This document shows, piece after piece, positions 56,216 through 64,000 of a stretch of 64,000 bases of DNA. Under the pieces are notes generated by a model, which was given only the letters and a program-made list of their open reading frames with translations, had not been told where the DNA came from and ran no database searches. Position numbers and translations under genes: made by a program. Numbering within the stretch: the stretch's first letter is position 1; the number at the start of each line of letters is the position of its first letter. The stretch lies in the NCBI RefSeq assembly GCF_000003195.3, contig NC_012877.2, positions 18,623,972 to 18,687,971 on the forward strand. Reading direction: 5' to 3'. This stretch comes from Sorghum bicolor (taxonomy: Eukaryota > Streptophyta > Magnoliopsida > Poales > Poaceae).

Positions 56216-57415
56216 GCAGGTGGAGGTGGAGCTGATGAGTCACGTGGAACAACCTCAAACTGAGCTATGTCATCATTAGTATCCTCATCAATGGAGTGCT
56301 AGGAAGTGGCCTGACACTCAGTGTCCACGTGCAGGTGAAGCAGTCTGGGTCGGCTCTGTAAGCTCTGTAGCCGTCTGCTGAGCTATCTCTGTCTCAATCT
56401 GAGTCTCAACTCCAGTGGAAGTAGCTGGCATAGACTCAGTGGCAATCACTGAGGTCTCTAGCACTGTCGAAGACTACAGAAGCTGCTCAGACAAAGCAAT
56501 AGAGGAAGACAGATGATCCGTAGTCGTGACAGGCACTGTAAAAGCTATTGGAGCCTGCTGCAGAGGAGGTGTTAGCATGCCAGTAAGTGCACTATATGAG
56601 AATGACAAATTCTGTCCAGCTAACAAGTCTTGAGCCAAGTGCGAAGCTATAGTAGACAAAGATGTGAAGCCTATATGATATGGTGTAAACTGTGGCATCT
56701 GCTTAAAACCAGAAGAGATGGCACCCTAAGAAACCTGGTGCTATGGAGTAGTGAATGGCTGGCTCTGAGCTAGGAGCTAAAGTGGCTACTATGACTGACT
56801 CTAAAGCCCACTAGGCTGGAAAGCTGGAGTCAAGACAGTAGATGGTTTGACAAGGGAAGTGCCTGGAAGCTACACCTGAGGAAGTGTGATCCCTGTCACT
56901 GCCACTAAAGTTGTCATCAAGGCGGTCTGCTAGGCTTTATAGGCAAGCTGCTACTCTTGAAAGACAAGAAGGTGCATCTGGAGCTCATCCTACCTGGCAT
57001 GAAGTGTTGCAATAATGGCGGCCTGCTCTCTATCACGGCAAGCCTGCTCCTCAGCCATCCGCTACCGGTTTGCTCTCATCCCCTCAAGTATAGCTAGCAA
57101 TGCTTGATCAACGGAGGTAGAACTGCCAACCTCACGATCATGCTGCCGAGGTGGGAGATCAAGAATAGGCAGGTGATAATCATCATCTGAGCTATATAAG
57201 GCAAGGTCAAACTCTCCCTCGACCTCTGCCTCTGCCATTGAGCCAATCACTATAACATGTTCCTCCTCTCTCTCTAGCACAGCTCCTGAACTATGGGTAG
57301 CCCTCAGAGTGGGAGCAGGAGCTAGTCCACATGGTGCTGGTGGCGGTACTGGAGCTCTCAAGTCCATGTGAGTCCTCATCAGCTACTAGAGATCATAATG
57401 AGGAAAGATAGCCAT
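56216..57415 (-). pseudogene. Copia D post-pol ORF (extra/env-position ORF), degenerate
   Basis: From 57413 the minus strand reads MAIFPHYDL, two stops and then MRTHMDLRAPVPPPAP. An acidic segment follows (EAEVEGEFDLALYSSDDDYH), then a region that looks helical (AEEQACRDREQAAIIATLHA), Gln/Pro-rich text and a Thr/Ser-rich end. Almost all stops are TAG where CAG fits. I see no clear signal peptide or transmembrane helix. Its position, late and before the 3' LTR, suits the extra ORF of SIRE elements, but this is inference. Confidence 0.4.
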
Positions 57416-58266
57416 AGTTTGACTTTCTACTTCAAGAGGGTCAGATCAAATTGTCACCCAATCATGTGATCCTGTCGGCTGAGGAATTGAAAAGGATGAA
57501 ATATTGTAAGTGGCATAATGCAACTTCTCACGATACTAATGAGTGTAAAGTTTTTAGACAGCAGCTGCAATCGGCTATAGAGTCCGGGAGGATCAAACTT
57601 GACAGCTCCAAAACTCAGAAGCCGATGAAGATTGATCAGCACCCTTTCCCAACAAATATGCTGGATGCTAAGGGAAAGGCCAAGATCTTGACATCGGAGG
57701 CAGCTGAAAGAAGTGCATCGGTGGATCCTCAGCATCAGGTCACTACTGCCGATGCGAGAGGAAGGGGCTTGATCCAGGAAGGAACCAACTCAGGAAGGCC
57801 TCCCCGATCTGGTATTGTGATAACTCACAGAAGACCTCGGGAAACTTGGCAGCAGCATGAGGATCGATATCAGCGCCGACAGGAAGAATACCATCGGGAA
57901 GAAGAAAGACGCCGACAAGAGTGGAATCGGCACAGGGATCACTGGAATTGTCCGTTCTTCATCCATTGTTGGGAGGAAAATATCAAGCTTCCCACTGTCA
58001 GAGATTGTCCTGAGTGCAACGGTTATGATCAGTATGACAGATCCGATCGGCGCTATCACGATGATAATCGGCGATCTAATGGGCCGATTAGGGGAAGAGC
58101 GTCCGTTCACAATCGGCTGGGGGGCAGACTCAGCATACATGACAGGCTCGGTAATCGCGTCGGGTATTTTCCTAGGAACCAGGAAGAACTTGAAGAAATG
58201 GCTAATGCTCGGGTTCCCGATGAGTTCGTATTCTGCAGGGATGCCAACACTTATCAAATGGAGTAA
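57416..58266 (+). pseudogene. Retand B gag, C-terminal half
   Basis: It carries the variant knuckle CKWHNATSHDTNEC, the charged RREEYHREEERRRQEW-like stretch, HCWEENIKLPTVRDCPEC and the VHNRLGGR/IHDRLGNR repeat. A TAA ends it at 58266, where Retand A reads on. The frame continues after the stop. Confidence 0.85.
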
Positions 58267-59121
58267 AGGGAAAATCGTGGCCCATCGGTAAGGCAAAAGC
58301 AACTTCCTCCCTGGTGTCCAGAAGGATTGACCAGAACACAGAAGAGGAGGCTGCAGCGTGAAAGGCGAGAAGGGTTAAGCAAGGGCGAGAACTCTGGCCA
58401 GTCTGGGGATCAGCAGCAATCAGATCCCAAGGGGGAAGGTCCATCGGCAGATGTCAACATGGTCTTTATGTTGTCGATGGAGTTCCTTGCACCATCCAGT
58501 GATGATGAGTTAGAGTTTTCCGACCAGATAGCTCAGTTAGCTCTGGATCCGATGACAGCCATCTTCGAGAAGCCTGCTGATGATGAAAGGCAACATCTTA
58601 AGGCTTTGTTTGTCAAAGGAAGAGTGGATGGTCAGCCAATGACTAAGATTCTCATTGATGGTGGAGCTGCTATTAACATCATGCCTTATGCAGTGTCTCG
58701 GAAACTTGGAAAAGGAGATCAGGATTTGACCAAGACCGATATGATGATAAAGGACTTCGAGGGGAACGTGTCTCCAGTCAAGGGGGCAGTATGTGTTGAA
58801 TTGACCATCGGCAGCAAAACCTTGCCGACAACTTTCTTCGTAATCAGTGGAAAAGTTGCATATAATTTACTGTTAGGGAGAGATTGGATTCATGCCAATT
58901 GTTGCATCCCATCTACAATGCACCAGTGCTTGGTCCAGTGGGTAGGTGACAAGATTGAAATTGTCCCAGGGGACTCTTCATATGTTATTGCATCGGCAGA
59001 GGCAGACACCTATGAAAGGACTAGGTGTATTTCAGGAGAAGCTTGGGAAAAGGATTTTCTCAAGGTTGCCGATTATGAAATTCCACCGATCCAAGCAGTC
59101 GGTTCTGATGAAGGTTTTTAA
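58267..59121 (+). pseudogene. Retand B gag end and aspartic protease
   Basis: After LTRTQKRRLQRERREGL and an acidic linker (SSDDELEFSDQIAQLALD) comes the protease with ILIDGGAAINIMPYAV and YNLLLGRDWIHANCC. Unlike Retand A, Gag end and protease share one open frame here. This shows the intended fusion. Confidence 0.85.
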
Positions 59122-60083
59122 TGGACAGGTTCGCCGATGATGGAAAGTTAGGTCAGGGGTTCACATCGGCCGATGATTTAGTAGAAGTAGATATAGGTAG
59201 TGGTGATAAACCTAGACCTACTTTTATTAGTGCTAAGTTAAGTCCTGAGTGTAAGCAACAGTTGACTGATTTGTTAAAGGAATATAAAGATTGTTTTGCT
59301 TGGGATTATACTGAGATGCCTGGTTTGGACCGATCGATTGTTGAACATCGGTTGCCTATCAAGTCTGGATTTCGGCCACATCAGCAGCCAGTTGGCCGAT
59401 GTAATCCTAATATTCTTCCTGGCATCAAGGCCGAGATAACTAAACTTATTGAAGCCAAATTTATTCGGCAGTGTCGGTATGCCGAGTGGATTTCCAATGT
59501 CGTTCCGGTTTACAAGAAGAATGGGAAGCTTCGGGTCTGCATTGATTTCAGGAATCTTAACAAAGCTACATCGATGGATGGCTACCCAATGCCAATTGCC
59601 GATCTACTAGTTGATGCTGCGGCTGGGCATCAGATTATTAGCTTTATGGATGGCAATGCAGGATATAATCAAATATTCATGGCAGAAGAGGATATTCCAA
59701 AGACCGCATTTAGATGTCCTGGTCATGTCGGGTTGTTTGAATGGATAGTCATGACCTTTGGCTTAAAGAATGCTGGTGCTACTTATCAAAGGGCCATGAA
59801 TTTTATATTTCATGAGTTCATCCGCAAGCTGGTGGAGATTTATATTGATGATGTGGTGGTTAAGTCTGGAGACTTCACAAAGCATCTTGCCGATTTACGA
59901 AAGGTGTTGGAGTGCACAAGGAAGCATGGTTTGAAAATGAATCCCAATAAGTGTGCATTTGGTGTATCGGCAGGACAATTTCTTGGTTTCATGGTGCTTC
60001 AAAGGGGGATTGAAATCAGTTGAGGATCTATTGATGCCATCAATAAAATAGTGGCCCCTACCAACAAGACTGAGCTCCAGTCC
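59121..60083 (+). pseudogene. Retand B reverse transcriptase
   Basis: The start overlaps the protease stop by one base (TAATGG), with an ATG giving MDRFADDGKLGQGF. An upstream-to-downstream reinitiation or frameshift is possible at this junction. It contains WISNVVPVYKKNGKLRVCI, FMDGNAGYNQIFM and IYIDDVVVKSG. A TGA at 60021 (consistent with CGA to TGA) precedes the solo-LTR insertion. Confidence 0.87.
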
Positions 60084-62006
60084 TGAAAGGTCCAAAAGGC
60101 TAGAGGGGGGTGAATAGCCTATTTAAAAACACTACAAACTTTACTAAACAAGTGAGTTAGTAAAATAAGTGGCGAAGCTATTCTAGCACTAGCACAACTA
60201 AGCTATGCAAGCCACCTATACAAGTCTAGCAAGAAGGCTAAACACTAAAAGACAACAACTAGAGAAGGCTACACAACAACTCTAAACTAACAAGAAATAA
60301 GCTACACAAGCTAAACTAACAAGGTAGGCAAGTATGTAAAGAGAGGAGAGTGATTGTTATACCGACGTTGTAGAGAAGAGATATATCCAATCAATCACGT
60401 ACACAATCACAAGAGAGACCTTGGCAAGAGATGACACAAGATTTTTTACCGAGGTTCACTTGCTTCCCGGCAAGCTACTCCTCGTTGTGGCGATACACCC
60501 ACTTGATGGATCACGAGCTAATTGGCAATCCAAAGCCAAACCCTCAGCGGGTGCCGCACATCCACTCACAAGATGGGGATCCTCCAAGCCACGAGCAATC
60601 CACTAGAGTAGCCAATTGCGATCTCCCGTGGGGAAGGCTCAAGAACCCCTTACAAATCACTTGGTGAGGCTCGAAACAATCTCCAATCACGAGCTCAACA
60701 CCACCGCTACTCCAAGCCATCTAGGGCATCGGGAAACACCCAAGAGTAACAAGAAATCCGCAGCAAACTCAAGAATCAAGTGCCACTAAATGCAACTCTC
60801 AAAGCAATGCACTTGAATCTCACTCAATCTCACTAGGATTAGCAATCAAGCAAGGAGATGAGTGGAGGGAGAGTTCTCTAGCTCAATGTATGCCTCAAGT
60901 AATAAAATGTGCAAGAGTGAACCTCCCAAAGCCAGCCACCTCCAATTTATAAGCCCCTCAAAGAAACTAGCCGTTGGCTGTTTTCACTGGGCTGAAATCG
61001 GGGGCACCGGACTCTACCAAATGAGCATCGGACGCTCGACACCCTGCGTCCGGTGCACTGGAGTTGGCCACGTGTCCGTCCTGAATTTCGCATGTCAGAT
61101 CCTAACGGTCACCTGCTGATCACCGGACGCTCTGCAGGTCCACACCGGACGCGTCCGGTGCACACCGGACTCATGCGCAGAGAGTTCCGCAAACCGCAGG
61201 GTCACCGGACGCTAAGCTAGTCCACACCGGACGCGTCCGGTGCTCACCGGACTCATGCGCAGAGAGGGTTGCAAAACCTCCTCACACCGGACGCACTCAG
61301 AGAGCGTCCGGTGCTCAGCCCTACCAGGGTCAAGCACAGCAGAGTCTGAGGCCAGCGTCCGGTGCCTCCTCACTCAGCGTCCGGTGAGTGTTTCTCAGTG
61401 AGAAAACACTCCCGCGACTTCTCCAAATTTCCCACCGGCGCAATAGAAAATATACACTTATTTTTCTCAAAAGCGCCGAATCCCGCCTCGTAAGCTCGGC
61501 GGGAGGGGGAGAGGAACCCACACCCCTCTCAACCCTAGGAACTCCACCTCCTTTGTAAAAGTGCTGACACCAACAAGTGTCCACCACCAAAGTGCAAGTG
61601 TGTTAGCTTTTCACAAACATTTTCGCCAAAGGAGTTAAGTTAGCACTTTACTAGATCCTAATGCATATGCTCAAGATGTAGACCTAGTAGCATTTGATTC
61701 GAGAGATGACCGTGATTTCCCCTCTTGATAGTCGGCTATCGATCCTAAACCCTGTCAATCACTTCTCTACTCATCTTAGACTGGCAAAAGTAAAACCCTA
61801 TGTTTATACCTTTGCCTTGATAACTTTGCTCCTCGTCTATCACCCTGATCTCCACTTCAAGCTTCATCCCTTCGTGATCATGTGGCCACCTTTCCATGCC
61901 ACCATGCACCTTCATCACATGTGTTGCTATGCCTAACTCAAATCACTTAAACATAGGGCACTAGCAACTTGGTGTCATTAATTACCAAAACCAAACTTGG
62001 GCTTCA
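60084..62006 (-). mobile_element. Solo copia LTR inserted in Retand B
   Basis: On the plus strand it runs TGAAAGGTCC...GGCTTCA. The 5-bp duplication AGTCC is at 60079-60083 and 62007-62011. It is related to the LTR of copia A, in inverse orientation. The minus strand has a TATA-like CTTATAAATTGG near 60942-60953. A GC-rich array of CACCGGACGC/GCGTCCGGTG words fills 61000-61390. Confidence 0.93.
61119..61282. repeat. Two-copy 81-bp repeat with perfect 18-bp palindromes
   Basis: The units begin TCACCGGACGCT at about 61119 and 61202 and share TCCACACCGGACGCGTCCGG and CACCGGACTCATGCGCAGAG. The palindrome CACCGGACGCGTCCGGTG occurs at 61143-61160 and 61225-61242. More half-sites flank the array. 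Confidence 0.85.
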
Positions 62007-62011
62007 AGTCC

Positions 62012-62398
62012 TTGATCGGCAAGGTAAATTTTATCAGAAGGTTTATATCTAATTTGTCTGGTAAAATTCGTGCTTTCAGTCCTCTTCTTAAGTTAAAGGC
62101 CGATCAAGAGTTTGTTTGGGGGAAGGAACAACAGTTGGCTCTGGATGAAATCAAGAATTATTTAGTGAATCCTCCAGTTCTAATTCCACCTCAGCAAGGG
62201 AAGCCCTTCAGATTGTATTTGTCTACCGATGGGATGGTCATCGGTTCGGCTTTAATTCAAAAATTTGAAGGGAAAGAACGTGTGATTTATTACTTAAGCA
62301 GGAGGTTGATTGATGCTGAGACCAGGTATTCGGCTATTGAGAAACTATGCTTGTGCTTGTATTTCTCTTGTATCAAGTTAAGGCACTACTTGCTTTAA
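62012..62398 (+). pseudogene. Retand B RT connection and first RNase H
   Basis: It resumes in frame after the solo LTR: LIGKVNFIRRFISNLSGKI, EFVWGKEQQLALDEI, LYLSTDGMVIGSALI, YYLSRRLIDAETRYSAIEKL. It ends at the breakpoint after KLRHYLL, with a stop supplied by filler DNA. Confidence 0.87.
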
Positions 62399-62423
62399 TT
62401 CAAGAATTTGAAGGGAAAGAACG
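62392..62423 (+). repeat. Templated filler: copy of 62249-62280 at the Retand B breakpoint
   Basis: Thirty-two bases (GCTTTAATTCAAGAATTTGA then AGGGAAAGAACG) repeat an upstream stretch with one mismatch. They lie exactly between Retand B and copia E. Confidence 0.85.
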
Positions 62424-63385
62424 TTTTGGTAGTACTAGCTCCCCCTACATATGTGCTTCCATGAGTTTGGTTCAAGTTTGCACATATGCATGAATTAGAA
62501 TTTTGGGAGATTTATTACTACCAAAATGATGCTAAGGTATATAGAATGGACCTTTGAAGCGTGATACCAATCGGAGTTGCCAATATACCATCCTTAGCAC
62601 CAAAGTAGCTAGACATACATCAAAAACTCAAGATACCTCGTGAGATCACATTATATGTCTAGATACCACAAGAAAATAAAACTTTATGCTAGAATTCAAA
62701 GCATCATTCAAGTTCTATTTCTAGCAAGCACCAATCATACAAGAGTAGTGAATTTAAACTTGCAATGCAACACTTCATTATGTTAATGCACATTCAAATG
62801 CAACAAATGGTTCATGAGCTTGCTCCCCCTATTTGTGTGCTCAAGTTTAAAGGTTTCTCTCCCTATCTTTGTTTCTCTTTCTCTCCCTATCTTTGTTTCT
62901 CTTCCCTCTTTTTGACTTTATCTTTGTTTCTCTCCCCCTTTGTCATCAATGACCACAAAGGTTCAAATTTTAGTGAGAATTAAGTCAATCAATATGAGGG
63001 TCAAATTATGGTTCAATCTAGATCACTTGCCTAGAATATGTAATTCGGTTTGATCCAAGAACAAGCTTCTTCACACCTCATAAAGTATAAGGGTTATCTT
63101 GACCATGTTGAATTACACATCTTAAGCTCATATTCTAGATCCAACACTAGGCTTACAAGCTCACAAACATGTCATATGCTACCACTAGATCAAGCAAACA
63201 TAGAAGCAATAGTGGTACCATACATACATCAAAAACTTTTTGATTTTCATGAATGAGCCTAATTGTCATGCAAATATGTCTATATGTTCTAAACATGTCC
63301 TTAGCAGAGTATGAATGCTATGTCAACCATCTTTACCTTGCTTTGTTGGAGGAGAGGCATGTCATATATAAAAGTGGGGGTGCAC
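62424..63385 (-). other. Copia E 3' non-coding region
   Basis: It contains pyrimidine-rich tracts on the plus strand (CTCCCCCTA and repeated TCTCCCTATCTTTGTTTC near 62858-62930, then CTCCCCCTTTGTCATCAATG), which are purine tracts on the element strand. No gene seen. Confidence 0.55.
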
Positions 63386-64000
63386 TCATCTCAAGTTGGA
63401 GAACTCAAGTATGTTCAATTCATTCCTCAACTTGCAAAATCTCTTCTCATCAAGTGGCTTTGTGAAGATGTCGGCTAGTTGATCTTCAGTGCCAATGCTT
63501 TCAATGCTAATATCACCCTTTTGTTGATGATCTCTTATGAAATGATGCCTTATGTCAATGTGCTTGGTTCTTGAATGTTGAACCGGATTTTGTGTCATCT
63601 TGATTGCACTCTCATTGTCACATAGCAAAGGCACATTCTTGAATTTGATTCCATAGTCATTCAAGGTAGCTTTCATCCAAAGCAATTGTGCACAACAACT
63701 ACCGGCACTAAAGTATTCGGCCTCGGCGGTTGATAGTGCAACACTATTTTGTTTCTTTGATGACCATGAAACTAGAGACCTTCCTAGCAATTGACAAGTG
63801 CCACTTGTGCTCATTCTATCAATCTTGCATCCACCATAGTCGGAGTCCGAATATCCAATCAATTCAAAGTTAGACCCCTTGGAATACCATAATCCAACAT
63901 CATGAGTGCCTTTAAGATACCTCAATATCCTCTTGGTTGCCTTCAAGTGACTCTCTCTAGGTGAAGCTTGGTATCTTGCACACTTGCACACACTAAACAT
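63386..64000 (-). CDS. Copia E RT end and RNase H (open at window edge)
   Basis: The frame is open for 204 codons from the window edge: KATKRILRYLKGTHDVGLWY, the RNase H start GYSDSDYGGC with a catalytic Asp, SWSSKKQNSVALSTAEAEY with the Glu, LLCDNES with the Asp, and the terminal ADIFTKPLDEKRF. It stops after NILEFSNLR. It is intact where visible, unlike copia A, so this is the youngest-looking coding segment. The rest lies beyond the window. Confidence 0.87.
   Translation of the reverse strand: MFSVCKCARYQASPRESHLKATKRILRYLKGTHDVGLWYSKGSNFELIGYSDSDYGGCKIDRMSTSGTCQLLGRSLVSWSSKKQNSVALSTAEAEYFSAGSCCAQLLWMKATLNDYGIKFKNVPLLCDNESAIKMTQNPVQHSRTKHIDIRHHFIRDHQQKGDISIESIGTEDQLADIFTKPLDEKRFCKLRNELNILEFSNLR

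Larger units (their letters stand above)
54156..57415 (-). mobile_element. Copia D: 3' end of a SIRE-like copia element
   Basis: It has an LTR at 54156-55767 and about 1.65 kb of internal sequence carrying a degenerate post-pol ORF. The minus strand carries GATGCCAAAGGGGGAGA, usual near the 3' end of SIRE-like elements. It is cut at 57415, where Retand gag begins. CAAGA precedes the LTR. Confidence 0.65.
57416..62398 (+). mobile_element. Retand B: truncated Tat-lineage element
   Basis: Gag C-terminal half, protease, RT and start of RNase H are closely similar to Retand A on the opposite strand. It begins abruptly inside gag (FDFLLQEGQIKLSPN) and ends abruptly in RNase H (LRHYLL). It is interrupted by a solo LTR at 60084-62006. 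LTRs and the antisense gene are missing. Confidence 0.85.
62424..64000 (-). mobile_element. Copia E: SIRE-type copia element, runs off the right edge
   Basis: RNase H on the minus strand is followed by a 3' non-coding region that stops at the filler junction. No 3' LTR is present. It is closely related to copia A. Confidence 0.8.

Noticed and set aside
61119..61390. CRISPR-like array at the CCGGACGC repeats
   Set aside because: Spacing is irregular, repeats are palindromic LTR sub-repeats, and the genome is a plant.

Overview
The window is intergenic DNA from a large plant genome, almost certainly a grass. The evidence is the element set: Athila-type and Tat/Retand-type Ty3/gypsy elements, SIRE-type Ty1/copia elements, a CACTA transposon with CACTACTAG termini, and a captured nuclear gene (RPA2) with spliceosomal introns. 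I see no intact host gene. Nearly all 64 kb can be assigned to transposons inserted into one another.

Layout. (1) 1-27387 is a nest. A copia element (21604-27387) was split inside its 5' LTR by Athila A. Athila A occupies 1-33, 6476-8214 and 16801-21603, and its left part lies outside the window. Athila A was itself hit by a CACTA element (34-6475, 3-bp TSD) and by a pol-less Athila B (8215-16800, TSD CTGAT). (2) 27388-33302 is a long unclassified, probably chromoviral, LTR carrying a solo Athila-family LTR (31043-32394, TSD GAGAC). (3) 33303-45962 is Retand A. Its gag-pol runs on the minus strand, and a separate seven-exon antisense gene (plant-mobile-domain-like plus coiled coil) runs on the plus strand between its 3' LTR and integrase. 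A second stretch of 3'-internal sequence beyond its right LTR shows it was part of a tandem LTR-internal-LTR-internal array. (4) 45963-53469 is Athila C. It has gag and two tandem aspartic protease domains but no RT or integrase, and its two LTRs belong to different subfamilies. (5) 53470-54155 is unidentified. (6) 54156-57415 is the 3' end of a minus-strand SIRE-like copia element. (7) 57416-62398 is Retand B (plus strand, gag to RNase H), interrupted by a solo copia LTR (60084-62006, TSD AGTCC). (8) 62424-64000 is another minus-strand copia element running off the right edge.

How the parts relate. Athila A has reverse transcriptase and integrase. B and C have only Gag and protease, so they probably depended on an A-like partner. 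All Athila LTRs share their U3, a U5 hairpin with compensatory changes and the PPT context. A, B and C also share a structured module before the 3' LTR. The accessory ORFs of A and B, and the antisense gene of Retand A, each follow their own TATA box.

Most worth a second look: the extreme enrichment of one CpG-containing hexamer (GCCGAT/ATCGGC) throughout Retand LTRs, introns and both coding strands; the spliced antisense gene; the covarying RNA hairpins shared by autonomous and non-autonomous Athila elements; the doubled protease of Athila C; and the inverted-repeat/tandem-repeat block with tRNA-like modules inside the CACTA element. All coding regions carry stops or frameshifts, so nothing here looks currently competent.
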